In this document: in pieces, positions 1 to 8,807 of the stretch
Layout: every line of letters begins with the position of its first letter
Position numbering within the stretch: the stretch's first letter is position 1
NCBI RefSeq assembly: GCF_013265555.1
Contig: NZ_CP041345.1
Span: 914,581-978,580 of the forward strand
Origin: Tenuifilum thalassicum
GTDB taxonomy: Bacteria > Bacteroidota > Bacteroidia > Bacteroidales > Tenuifilaceae
DNA: 64,000 bases
Direction: 5' to 3'
Notes under the pieces: model-generated
The model's database searches: none
The model's input: the letters and a program-made list of their open reading frames with translations, nothing else
Told to the model about the DNA's origin: nothing
Position numbers and translations under genes: made by a program

Positions 1-1
1 A

Positions 2-910
2 AGTTTAGATGTTCAAAAAAGTGTCGTAATAGAAGAGTTTAACCAGAGATATCTAAATCAACCCTATGGCGATGTATGGTTAAACCTCCGACCTCTAGCA
101 TATAAAGTACATCCTTACCGTTGGCCCACAATTGGCATGTCGGTTGAACATATCCAAAAGGCCACTCTCGATGATGTTAAGGAATTTTTTTATGGCCACT
201 ATGCTCCAAATAATGCTATCTTATGTATAGCAGGACCAATTGATGATGTTAAGGCTCTTGAACTGACAAAAAGATGGTTTGGTTCAATTGAGCCACGAAA
301 TATTGACCGTAAAGCTATTCCAAAAGAACCAGAACAGAATGAGCATAGGCGTTTGACCTTAGAGAGAGATGTGCCCTTTAATGCCATTTATAAGGCTTAC
401 CATATGTGCAATCGGATGCATCCCGATTTTCCTATTACCGATTTATTATCAGATTTGCTCTCAAATGGCCGTTCTTCAAGACTTTATCAGCGCCTTGTTA
501 AAGAAAAACAACTCTTCAGCTCTGTAAATGCCTACATTACAGGTGATGTTGATGAGGGGCTTTTTGTTTTAACCGGTCAGCTTTACGAGAATACTTCTTT
601 TAAAATGGCCGAAGAAGCATTAAACCAGGAGCTGGAGGAGCTAAAAGTTAAATTAGTGAAAACCGATGAGCTTGATAAGGTTAAAAATAAGTTTGAGGCA
701 AATTTCATTTTTGAACAGGAATCGGTTATGGTCAATGCTTTAAATCTTTGCTATTACGAAATGCTTTCCGATGCTAACTTATTAAATCTTGAACTTGATA
801 GGTACAATGCTGTAACTGCCGAGGATATTAAACGAGTTGCGAATCAAGTTTTTGATGTGAAGAATTGCTCCACAGTTTACTACAAGTCTAATTTAATCAA
901 TGAAAACTAA
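2..910 (+). CDS. M16 family zinc metallopeptidase, catalytic-type subunit (5' truncated)
   Basis: The reading frame is open from base 2 and starts before the window; 302 residues are visible. The first visible residues read VVIEEF and then N-P-Y-G-D-V, as found after the catalytic half of M16 peptidases. The C-terminal half carries the substrate-binding arginine stretch (SSRLYQRLV) of the insulinase/processing-peptidase fold. The HxxEH zinc motif would lie outside the window, so activity cannot be confirmed. The stop is 8 bp before the next M16 gene, which suggests a co-transcribed two-subunit enzyme. In Bacteroidota such pairs are usually periplasmic or envelope-associated. The first in-frame ATG at 137 is internal, because clear homology continues upstream of it. 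Confidence 0.9.
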   Translation, partial: SLDVQKSVVIEEFNQRYLNQPYGDVWLNLRPLAYKVHPYRWPTIGMSVEHIQKATLDDVKEFFYGHYAPNNAILCIAGPIDDVKALELTKRWFGSIEPRNIDRKAIPKEPEQNEHRRLTLERDVPFNAIYKAYHMCNRMHPDFPITDLLSDLLSNGRSSRLYQRLVKEKQLFSSVNAYITGDVDEGLFVLTGQLYENTSFKMAEEALNQELEELKVKLVKTDELDKVKNKFEANFIFEQESVMVNALNLCYYEMLSDANLLNLELDRYNAVTAEDIKRVANQVFDVKNCSTVYYKSNLINEN

Positions 911-918
911 GTTGAAGT

Positions 919-2241
919 ATGGCAATAAAAGAGCTAGATAGAACTGTTCAACCAAATATTAAACCTGTTTCAAAAATTAATATTCCCAAACCCGAAATAA
1001 TAGAACTTTCCAACGGATTTAAAGTAATTTCGGCAAAGGCAGGCTCTCAGGATTTAATAAAAATTGAAGTAATTTTTAGGGCAGGTACTCGATATCAAAC
1101 GAAGTCACTGGTGGCTAAAGCATCAATTTCAAATTTACGTGAAGGAACTAAAAAGCGCTCATCAAAGCAAATAGCCGAAGAGTTAGACTTTTATGGAAGT
1201 TTCATTGAACCTTCTATTAATAGAGATTTTGCCTCTGTATCGTTTTACACTACAGGAAAACATTTCTTTAAATCTTTCGATGTATTTTCCGATTTGCTTC
1301 TTAATCCTACCTTTCCAGAACATGAATTAGACATTTTTAGGCAAAAAGGTAAACAGAATTTACTGGTAGAAATGGAGAAAGTTTCTACGCTATCCAGAAT
1401 GGGATTTTACAAGGCTCTTTTTGGGGATAATCATCCTTATGGAACCTTTGCATTACCGCACGATTATGAAATGATTGAGCGCGATGATCTGGTCAATTTT
1501 AGCAACAAGTTCTACAAAGGAAAAGGTGGTGCGATTGTTATTACGGGTAACTTTGATTCTGAACAACTTGATTTTATTAAAGGTAGTTTTGCCAGTTCCA
1601 GATTTGATGGTCAAACCGATGAAGAATATATTTTACCGAGGATTAAATCGAACGAGAAAAAAATATTTACGTATAAGAATGAAGCGGTACAGGCATCAAT
1701 ACGGATAGGGAGAATATTTCCAGAAAGAACCCATCCCGATATGCCAGCTTTGCAGATTTTAAATACTATTCTAGGCGGTTATTTTGGCTCAAGACTGATG
1801 CGCAATATTCGAGAAGATAAAGGATATACATATGGGATAAATTCTTTTATTGTACCACATTCTTACCTGTCGGTTTTTGTTGTTTCAACCGAAGTAGGGA
1901 ATAACTTTGTAGAACATACAATTAGCGAGATAAAAAAAGAGATACAAAGGCTTAAATCGGAACCCGTTAGCAACGATGAATTGAATTTGGTAAAGGGTTA
2001 TATGATTGGGCAAGTACTTAGAACCTTTGATGGGCCTTTTGCCATTGCCGATAGTTTGGCTGGGCTTTTTGAGTACAATAATTTAGATTTTGATTATATC
2101 AGTAATACTATTAATACCATTAATAGCGTTACTCCAGAACAGTTAATGGAATTGGCAGGTAAATATTTTGATACTGATAGTATGGTATTTAGCGTATCGG
2201 GTAGCCAAATTCCTGATGGTTTTACTCAAAATACTTTTTAG
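919..2241 (+). CDS. M16 family peptidase-like protein, non-catalytic subunit
   Basis: This 440-residue protein has the M16 peptidase fold. The region that normally holds HxxEH (around residues 60-75) instead reads LVAKASISNLREGTKKRSS, so the zinc ligands are missing. The C-terminal half keeps the typical R/Y pair in GSRLMRNIREDKGYTYG. This matches the alpha-type partner of two-subunit M16B proteases, where one subunit has the zinc site and the other the arginine/tyrosine motif. No signal peptide is seen. It lies 8 bp after the first M16 gene and 1 bp before the next start, so translation is probably coupled. The pairing is inferred from position and the missing motif. Confidence 0.88.
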   Translation: MAIKELDRTVQPNIKPVSKINIPKPEIIELSNGFKVISAKAGSQDLIKIEVIFRAGTRYQTKSLVAKASISNLREGTKKRSSKQIAEELDFYGSFIEPSINRDFASVSFYTTGKHFFKSFDVFSDLLLNPTFPEHELDIFRQKGKQNLLVEMEKVSTLSRMGFYKALFGDNHPYGTFALPHDYEMIERDDLVNFSNKFYKGKGGAIVITGNFDSEQLDFIKGSFASSRFDGQTDEEYILPRIKSNEKKIFTYKNEAVQASIRIGRIFPERTHPDMPALQILNTILGGYFGSRLMRNIREDKGYTYGINSFIVPHSYLSVFVVSTEVGNNFVEHTISEIKKEIQRLKSEPVSNDELNLVKGYMIGQVLRTFDGPFAIADSLAGLFEYNNLDFDYISNTINTINSVTPEQLMELAGKYFDTDSMVFSVSGSQIPDGFTQNTF

Positions 2242-2242
2242 G

Positions 2243-3853
2243 ATGAAACAAAGGATTGTATTGGTTTTAACTCTGGTTGTAGGGCTTGTTAGTTTTGCTT
2301 TAGGACAGGTTGATCCTAAACCCAATTCGCCATCGCTTGATTATATAACCAATAATCTCGATAATGGTAACGTTACAATATATTGGACACCACCAGCCCA
2401 TGAACCTCAGATTGCCGATCCGCTAGGATATATAATTTATATTCCACGTGACCCAGATAATCCAAGTGGAGATGGGTGGGAGCCAATAGATACTGTTGAC
2501 CAAAATACATTTTCCTACACTCATGTAGGCGCTAATGCAAATGGGAAACGGGCACTTTATAGGGTTGCTTCACTTGGCGCAAACGAGCCTAGCCAGCAAA
2601 CTCCTTATCACTCACTTGTTTGGATTACTTCAAACTACGATAGCTGTAATGCAAAAATTGACTTGTCGTGGGAGTTGTATGAAGGTTGGCCTTTGGATGC
2701 TGATGCACCATATAAAAATGTTAGATACCAGCTGTTTATGGGTAATGATTTAAATTGGTCAAACTATCAACAAATAGGTGATTTCGATGGCTATACTACC
2801 AAGTATAGCATTAGAAACGTCCTAGAAAATACCGATTACTTTTTCTACATAAAAGCTACCAGAATAGATAAAGGATACGAAAGCTATTCAAACCTTTATC
2901 TTATTCATACTAAAATGGCAATTCGACCAACCTATGCATTTATCGATTCCGTTGTAGCTACAAATAATGGAAATAAAATTTACTATACCATCGACCCAAA
3001 TACAGGAATTACCAACTTTAAACTTTGGCGATGGGAACAACCCGACACTTCTCAAAGTATATTTAGTGCAATTGTAGTTGAACAATTTGCAGACCCAACT
3101 AAAACTATGAGTATTGATACTAATAATACTTGGGCTGCACGAACACGAAAATTTTACTATAAAATTGATGCGTACAATGGATGCGACCAAGCAGTCATGG
3201 TGTCAAATCTTTGTAACTCAATTATTCCCAGGTTAAGCCCAAAGGGTAAGAACGTAGAGATTCAATGGACTGACATGTTTAAGGATACAGAGAGAAAACC
3301 AGATAGGCTAAATAATAGCATAGTGTACTCAATATATCGAAGGTCTTTTACAGTAAATGATGAGATTACTGGTGTTGGTAATTTAGAAAGGATAGCTGAT
3401 GGTATAGCTAACACTGAATTTACCGATGATTTATCGGGGTTTGAGGGGCAAGATCCAATTTATCGAATTGTTTTTAACTATTATATTGAAGGAATAGAGC
3501 TAACACCTAGTGGCGATACGGTAACTTTGAGTCGCTCAAGGGAGCTGTCTACCGAAATACTGCCTGGGGTAACCATGCCCACAGCTTTATCGCCTAGTGA
3601 TGTGAGAAGTAATTATGGACACCAGCGAAATCTATTTAAGCCAATTATCACTTTCGATGCTAATTTTACTCTTACCATTTATGATAGATGGGGTGGGGTG
3701 GTTTATCATGGTAACGAAGGTTGGGATGGAAGAAATAGTAAAGGCGAATTTGTAAAGGAAGGAACCTATGTTTATCGCTTGGTAATTAGCACTTCCAATG
3801 CTGGCGAAATTATTAAGAATGGTAGCGTATCAGTTGTTTACACTAATAGGTAG
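2243..3853 (+). CDS. Secreted T9SS cargo protein with gliding-motility-type C-terminal domain
   Basis: The start at 2243 is chosen because it opens with a clean signal peptide (MKQRIVLVLTLVVGLVSFALGQ) directly after the upstream stop; an in-frame extension to 2168 overlaps the M16 gene. The protein is 536 residues. The middle looks like successive fibronectin-III-like beta sandwiches (for example NGNVTIYWTPP near the N-terminus). The last ~85 residues match the CHU_C/type B T9SS sorting domain, with the hallmarks IYDRWGGVVYHG, GWDGRNSKGE and GTYVYRLVI. It is therefore expected to cross the outer membrane through the type IX system. No enzymatic motif was recognised, so the role (adhesin or structural surface protein) is unknown. 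Confidence 0.85.
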   Translation: MKQRIVLVLTLVVGLVSFALGQVDPKPNSPSLDYITNNLDNGNVTIYWTPPAHEPQIADPLGYIIYIPRDPDNPSGDGWEPIDTVDQNTFSYTHVGANANGKRALYRVASLGANEPSQQTPYHSLVWITSNYDSCNAKIDLSWELYEGWPLDADAPYKNVRYQLFMGNDLNWSNYQQIGDFDGYTTKYSIRNVLENTDYFFYIKATRIDKGYESYSNLYLIHTKMAIRPTYAFIDSVVATNNGNKIYYTIDPNTGITNFKLWRWEQPDTSQSIFSAIVVEQFADPTKTMSIDTNNTWAARTRKFYYKIDAYNGCDQAVMVSNLCNSIIPRLSPKGKNVEIQWTDMFKDTERKPDRLNNSIVYSIYRRSFTVNDEITGVGNLERIADGIANTEFTDDLSGFEGQDPIYRIVFNYYIEGIELTPSGDTVTLSRSRELSTEILPGVTMPTALSPSDVRSNYGHQRNLFKPIITFDANFTLTIYDRWGGVVYHGNEGWDGRNSKGEFVKEGTYVYRLVISTSNAGEIIKNGSVSVVYTNR

Positions 3854-3870
3854 CTGTTAAGTATTGATTT

Positions 3871-6108
3871 ATGGACTTACAAACCGAAGAAGAAAAGAGA
3901 CTAATACAAGAGCATTTTGAAGACCTTTTAAAGAGTTGCACCCGATGTAACACCGAGGAAGGGAAGCAGCTTGTTGTCAAAGCTTTTAACCTGGCCAATG
4001 AGGCACATAAAGGAGTAAAAAGGAAATCAGGCGAACCTTACATATTGCATCCTATAGCTGTTGCCAAAATAGTAACCTCTGAAATTGGACTTGGGGCAAA
4101 AGCCGTGGCATGCGCTCTTATGCACGATGTGGTTGAGGATACCGATTATACAGTTGAGGATATTGAGCGAATGTTTGGTAAAAAGATAGCTTCAATAATT
4201 GATGGGCTAACTAAAATTACAGATGTATTTGATGCCAACTCAACCATTCAAGCCGAGAACTTTAGAAAAATCCTTCTTACTCTAGCCGAAGACATTCGTG
4301 TAATCCTGATTAAACTTGCCGATAGGCTCCATAATATGAGAACGCTGGATTCGCTACCCACCACAAAGCAAATGAAAATAGCCAGTGAAACCATTTACCT
4401 TTATGCTCCCCTTGCTCATCGGTTAGGCCTATATGCAATTAAAACTGAACTCGAAGATCTTAGCTTAAAATATAGGTATCCTAAGGTTTATGAGGAGATA
4501 AGAAATAAAATTGCCGATAACGAAAAGCACCGTCAGCAGCTTATTAATCATTTCTCTCTCCCAATTATTCAAAAGCTAGAAGAGAATAACATTGATTTTG
4601 AAATTAGCGGTCGTCCCAAATCGGTTTATTCCATTTGGAAAAAGATGCAAACCAAAAACGTCTCATTTGAAGAGATATACGATTTGTTAGCTGTTCGCAT
4701 CGTTTTTAACCCTTATCCTCATATTCCTGAAAAAACGCAATGCTGGCATATTTACTCGCTTATTACCGATATCTACAAGCCTAAGCCCGATAGGTTAAGA
4801 GATTGGGTGAGCACGCCAAAGGCCAATGGGTATGAGGCTTTGCACTGTACTGTAATGGGCCCCGATGGGAAATGGGTTGAGGTTCAGATACGCTCACGCA
4901 GAATGGACGATATTGCAGAGCGTGGTTTTGCTGCTCATTGGAAGTATAAGGAGATGGACACCACTACACAGGAAAATGAGTTGGATAAGTGGATTCGACG
5001 AGTACGAGAAATGCTAGAAAACCCACAGGAGAACGCCTTGGAATTTCTTGATGAATTTAAGCTTAACCTCTTTACTTCTGAGATTATTGTTTTTACGCCT
5101 AAAGGCGAAACCCGTAGCCTTCCCAAAGGGGCAACCGCCCTTGATTTTGCTTATGAAATACATACCGAAATTGGGAATAAAGCTATTGGAGCAAAGGTAA
5201 ACCATAAACTCGTACCTCTGAGCCATAGGTTAAATACTGGCGATCAGGTTGAAATTATTACTGCGGCTTCGCAGAAACCAAGCTGGGAGCAACTCGATTT
5301 TGCCACTACGGCAAAAGCTAAAGCAGCAATTAAAAGCGCTCTAAAAGGTGAGGTAAGGAATCGTATTGAAAAAGGTCAGAAGTTGCTCGAGGAAAAGCTT
5401 CTGGAGATGGGAATACAACCCTCTTCTAGGGTTTTTAAAAAGATTCTTCCTGCTTACGAAGCGACCTCAAAGGATGAGCTCTATGCAAAAATTGGTTCTG
5501 GGCTTGTTAATCTTGATAATCTGAGAAAAATTCTTAAAAAGAATACTCAGAGTAAATGGATAAAGTATTGGAAACTTCAGCTCGGACGTAAAGATAATAA
5601 GCAGGAAAAGAAGGAGGATGAAAAAATTAAGTATGACTTACGAAAGCCATTTGTTATTGGCGAGAATACCGATACCGAGAACCCTTCATACATTGTTGCA
5701 AAGTGTTGCAATCCCATTCCTGGAGATGAGGTGGTGGGCTATCTTTCACCCGATGACATAGTTGTTGTTCATAAAGCAACTTGCGCCGAGGCTGTTAGGC
5801 TTATGGCTCAGCATGGCGATAAAATTGTAGCTGCTAAATGGACAACCCAGAAGGCCCTCTCTTTCCTTGCCCGAATTGAAGTTAGCGGCATGGATAGAAT
5901 TGGAATTATACTTGAGCTAACAAGGGTGATTTCCGAAGAACTTATGGTGAACATAAGAAAATTCTATATCGAAAGCCACGATGGCATTTTTGAAGGGTAT
6001 ATCGATCTTTATGTTCACGATGTAACTCATCTTAATAATTTGATTCTGAACATAATGAAAATTAAAGGAATTGATAACGTTAAACGAATCGATAAATTTG
6101 ACGATTAA
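3871..6108 (+). CDS. rel: Bifunctional (p)ppGpp synthetase/hydrolase, RelA/SpoT homologue
   Basis: The 745-residue length is standard for a long RSH enzyme that makes and degrades the alarmone (p)ppGpp. Domain order: an HD hydrolase domain (about residues 40-200, His85-Asp86 in MHDVVEDT), a synthetase domain (about 240-350, with RPKSVYSIWKKM and DLLAVRIVF), TGS (about 405-465, TPKGETRSLPKGATALDFAYEIH), a helical/zinc-finger-like region with KCCNPIPGDEVVGY, and a C-terminal ACT domain (about 665-745). The loop before the synthetase G-loop reads RLRD at residues 308-311. This is a basic variant like the RxKD motif of bifunctional enzymes, not the acidic ExDD of monofunctional RelA. It follows the T9SS gene by 17 bp. 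Confidence 0.96.
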   Translation: MDLQTEEEKRLIQEHFEDLLKSCTRCNTEEGKQLVVKAFNLANEAHKGVKRKSGEPYILHPIAVAKIVTSEIGLGAKAVACALMHDVVEDTDYTVEDIERMFGKKIASIIDGLTKITDVFDANSTIQAENFRKILLTLAEDIRVILIKLADRLHNMRTLDSLPTTKQMKIASETIYLYAPLAHRLGLYAIKTELEDLSLKYRYPKVYEEIRNKIADNEKHRQQLINHFSLPIIQKLEENNIDFEISGRPKSVYSIWKKMQTKNVSFEEIYDLLAVRIVFNPYPHIPEKTQCWHIYSLITDIYKPKPDRLRDWVSTPKANGYEALHCTVMGPDGKWVEVQIRSRRMDDIAERGFAAHWKYKEMDTTTQENELDKWIRRVREMLENPQENALEFLDEFKLNLFTSEIIVFTPKGETRSLPKGATALDFAYEIHTEIGNKAIGAKVNHKLVPLSHRLNTGDQVEIITAASQKPSWEQLDFATTAKAKAAIKSALKGEVRNRIEKGQKLLEEKLLEMGIQPSSRVFKKILPAYEATSKDELYAKIGSGLVNLDNLRKILKKNTQSKWIKYWKLQLGRKDNKQEKKEDEKIKYDLRKPFVIGENTDTENPSYIVAKCCNPIPGDEVVGYLSPDDIVVVHKATCAEAVRLMAQHGDKIVAAKWTTQKALSFLARIEVSGMDRIGIILELTRVISEELMVNIRKFYIESHDGIFEGYIDLYVHDVTHLNNLILNIMKIKGIDNVKRIDKFDD

Positions 6109-6216
6109 ATAATAAAAGAAGTCTATTTAGTTGGTCGAAGTTGTTTTGCTTTTTATTGTGCGCAAAAATCATTTATATTTTTCTCAAACATTTTTAGTTC
6201 TAATCTGTTTATTAAG

Positions 6217-6246
6217 TTGCATTTAGTAAATATTATTATATTTTTG
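6217..6246 (+). promoter_or_regulatory. Bacteroidota-type promoter of the Fur-family gene
   Basis: A TTG at 6217-6219 is followed after 19 bp by TATTTTTG at 6239-6246, an exact match to the Bacteroidota -7 consensus TAnnTTTG. The start codon is at 6275, leaving a short leader of about 20 nt. The rest of the 166-bp gap after rel is AT-rich with no clear terminator. Confidence 0.55.
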
Positions 6247-6274
6247 CTATTTAAATTCATTCTAAGTCCAAATT

Positions 6275-6748
6275 ATGACCTGCACAGATACCAAGGTAGT
6301 TGTAAAACGAATACTAACTGATTATTTAGAACGTAAGGGACATAGAAAAACGCCCGAACGATTCGCTATTCTTGAAGAAATTTATAATCAGGAATCTCAT
6401 TTTGATATAGAGACCCTCTATATTAAAATGAAGAACAAAAATTATCAAGTAAGTAGAGCAACTCTTTACAATACAATAGATTTACTTTTAGATTGTGGCC
6501 TTGTTGTAAAACATCAATTTGGGAAGAATTCTTCATTCTACGAAAAGGCGTATGAGTGCAAGCAACATGACCACCTAATTTGTAGTAGGTGTGGCAAGGT
6601 GATTGAATTCTGTGATCCAAGAATTCAGGAAATAATAAATTCTGCACAGAAAAACAGCTCCTTTACAGTTTCGCATCACTCCCTATACTTGTATGGATTA
6701 TGCAAGGAGTGTCAAGATGATATTGACAAGATTGATATAGCTGATTAG
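6275..6748 (+). CDS. fur: Fur family transcriptional regulator
   Basis: This 157-residue metal-dependent repressor has an N-terminal winged helix ([17 protein letters not shown] through [20 protein letters not shown]) and a C-terminal dimerisation and metal-binding half. The latter has [15 protein letters not shown] and a second cysteine pair in LCKECQ, giving two CxxC motifs for the structural zinc. The HxH pair and the later HH match regulatory metal ligands. The family includes Fur, PerR and Zur; the sequence alone does not settle which metal or signal is sensed, so the symbol is tentative. It is a single gene with its own promoter, between rel and purA. Confidence 0.88.
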   Translation: MTCTDTKVVVKRILTDYLERKGHRKTPERFAILEEIYNQESHFDIETLYIKMKNKNYQVSRATLYNTIDLLLDCGLVVKHQFGKNSSFYEKAYECKQHDHLICSRCGKVIEFCDPRIQEIINSAQKNSSFTVSHHSLYLYGLCKECQDDIDKIDIAD

Positions 6749-6857
6749 TTGTTAATATCTTTCCTTTTTACATTTTATTAAATTCATTACCTTTATATGC
6801 TTTTATGCAACTAAACATAGAGGCTTAAATGATGTATTAGCCTGGCTTAAAAACTAT

Positions 6858-8132
6858 ATGGTAATGAATAAAGTAGATATCCTCCTAGGTCTTCAGTGGG
6901 GTGACGAAGGAAAAGGAAAGGTAGTTGATGTTCTTACTCCCAATTACGATGTAATTGCTCGTTTTCAGGGTGGACCAAATGCTGGCCATTCGCTTGAGTT
7001 CAATAACATTAAGCATGTGCTTCACACTATTCCATCGGGTGTGTTTCATCCTGGATGCATTAATGTAATTGGAAATGGTGTGGTAATTGATCCCATAATC
7101 CTAGCCGAAGAAATACATTCACTCGAAAAGTTAGGCGTTAATCTTAAGAAAACACTGAAGATTTCCAAAAAGGCTCATCTGATTTTACCTTCACATCGTG
7201 AACTTGATGCTGCCTCTGAAGCAGCTAAAGGAAAAGGAAAGATAGGGTCTACACTAAAAGGAATTGGCCCTACATATATGGATAAAACAGGGAGGAATGG
7301 CCTAAGGGTTGGCGATATACTTCTTGACAACTTTAAAGAGAAGTACAACTTCCTTAAGAATAAGCACAAGGAGATCTTAAGGCAGTATAACTACCAGAGT
7401 GACATTGAGAAGCATGAAGATGAGTGGTTTAAAGGAATTGACCTAATTCGTGAGTACGAGCTTATCGACTCGGAATATGAAATCAATAGCTGTTTAGAAC
7501 AAGGAAAGAAGATTCTTGCCGAAGGTGCACAGGGCTCACTACTTGATATCGATTTTGGATCATACCCATTTGTTACTTCATCAAACACAATTTGTGCGGG
7601 TGCTTGTACAGGTTTAGGTATTTCTCCTCATAAGGTTGGAGAGGTATTCGGTATTTTTAAAGCTTATTGTACTCGTGTTGGTTCTGGCCCTTTCCCAACT
7701 GAGCTTCATGACGAAACGGGTGAGAAAATTAGAAAGATAGGTGCCGAGTTTGGTGCAACAACTGGAAGACCAAGGCGTTGTGGTTGGCTCGATTTAGTTG
7801 CCTTAAAGTATGCTGTTATGATTAATGGGGTAACTCAACTTATTATGACAAAGTCGGATGTGTTAAGCCCCTTTGAAACTATTAAGGTGGCTGTTGCCTA
7901 CAAAGTTAATGGCAAAGAAACTGACCGGTTACCATTCGACATAAGCATACCAGTAGAACCCATTTACAAGGAGTTCAAAGGATGGAAAACAGATATTTCT
8001 GGTTTTAAATCGTTTGATGATTTACCCGACGAACTTCTAGCATATATCAGGTTTATAGAAAAGGAAACAGGTGTGCCAATCAAAATTATCTCTGTTGGGC
8101 CTAATAGGGATGAAACAATTGTTTCCGATTAA
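6858..8132 (+). CDS. purA: Adenylosuccinate synthase
   Basis: PurA catalyses the GTP-dependent ligation of IMP and aspartate, the first committed step to AMP. Its 424 residues match the family length. Diagnostic motifs are QWGDEGKGKVVD at the N-terminus (catalytic Asp and GTP P-loop), GGPNAGHS, GIGPTYMDKTGRNGLR, the IMP-binding TTGRPRRCGWLD and the GTP-binding TKSDVLS. The start could be 6858 or the ATG at 6864. The 3' end overlaps the convergent minus-strand gene by 4 bp. guaB, the competing branch enzyme for IMP, lies elsewhere in the window and is not co-transcribed. Confidence 0.97.
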   Translation: MVMNKVDILLGLQWGDEGKGKVVDVLTPNYDVIARFQGGPNAGHSLEFNNIKHVLHTIPSGVFHPGCINVIGNGVVIDPIILAEEIHSLEKLGVNLKKTLKISKKAHLILPSHRELDAASEAAKGKGKIGSTLKGIGPTYMDKTGRNGLRVGDILLDNFKEKYNFLKNKHKEILRQYNYQSDIEKHEDEWFKGIDLIREYELIDSEYEINSCLEQGKKILAEGAQGSLLDIDFGSYPFVTSSNTICAGACTGLGISPHKVGEVFGIFKAYCTRVGSGPFPTELHDETGEKIRKIGAEFGATTGRPRRCGWLDLVALKYAVMINGVTQLIMTKSDVLSPFETIKVAVAYKVNGKETDRLPFDISIPVEPIYKEFKGWKTDISGFKSFDDLPDELLAYIRFIEKETGVPIKIISVGPNRDETIVSD

Positions 8133-8773
8133 TTTTCGATATTAATTTTAACAAAAGGATTTTCAATAGGCTGTGCATTTTGCACGGCCTTATTATTTTC
8201 ATAGCCGTATAGCTCCCAAACCAATCCTCTTAGTCCGGTTGATTGGTCCATTAACGGGGAACTTTCCGGTATATTGGTTTGTATTGTTTTTAAAATGTTA
8301 TCATCGGCAAAAACTCTAAATCCTAAGTAACGAATAGGCATTTCTTTTTCATTGATAGAAGGCCATGTAAACTCTTCGTTAACTGCATAAATTAATATCG
8401 AAGTTTCCCATTCAACGGTTAGTGGAAATGAAACTGCTGGTTTAATTCCTTTAATTCCGCTCAGTGCGATACTCCCATTTTCTATTTTTTTGTTAACACT
8501 ACCTTTCCAAATAACATTCCCCTTAGAATCAGTAACTCTTAGCTTACTTTTTCTAACCCTTAGCTCTTCACCTTTGGGGATTCTAAAGCTTAAAACATCA
8601 TTTACATTGCTTTGAGTAGAGATTAGCATGATATTAGTGGTTAGCAATATGCTATGCTCGTTAATGAATTCAACTTCAGTTACAAAACGATTAATGCTTA
8701 CTGCAGAGGTTACAGTTTGTGATATGGTACTAAACGATAGGAAAAGAAGCCCAAAGAATAGCAAAAGGGACAT
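8129..8773 (-). CDS. Exported protein of unknown function, weakly DUF3857-like
   Basis: The start at 8773 is preferred because it gives a signal peptide (MSLLLFFGLLFLSFSTISQ) and avoids overlap with the upstream MFS gene; an in-frame extension to 8878 runs into that gene. A purine-rich aagggggc lies upstream. The mature ~195 residues look all-beta. The order RVTDSKGNVIWKG, then SFPLTVEWE, then a W-P segment and VFADDN resembles the DUF3857 domain that often precedes transglutaminase domains, but no transglutaminase part follows. This similarity is from memory of the family pattern and is uncertain. It follows the MFS gene by 34 bp, so co-transcription is likely. Confidence 0.7.
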   Translation of the reverse strand: MSLLLFFGLLFLSFSTISQTVTSAVSINRFVTEVEFINEHSILLTTNIMLISTQSNVNDVLSFRIPKGEELRVRKSKLRVTDSKGNVIWKGSVNKKIENGSIALSGIKGIKPAVSFPLTVEWETSILIYAVNEEFTWPSINEKEMPIRYLGFRVFADDNILKTIQTNIPESSPLMDQSTGLRGLVWELYGYENNKAVQNAQPIENPFVKINIEN

Positions 8774-8807
8774 CCAAAGATTGGATGCCCCCTTAGTATA
8801 TTCATTG

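Noticed and set aside
6130-6140. TTGGTCGAAG after rel, resembling the GntR operator
   Set aside because: Only the left half-site matches; there is no ACCA arm, and it is far from the alginate genes.
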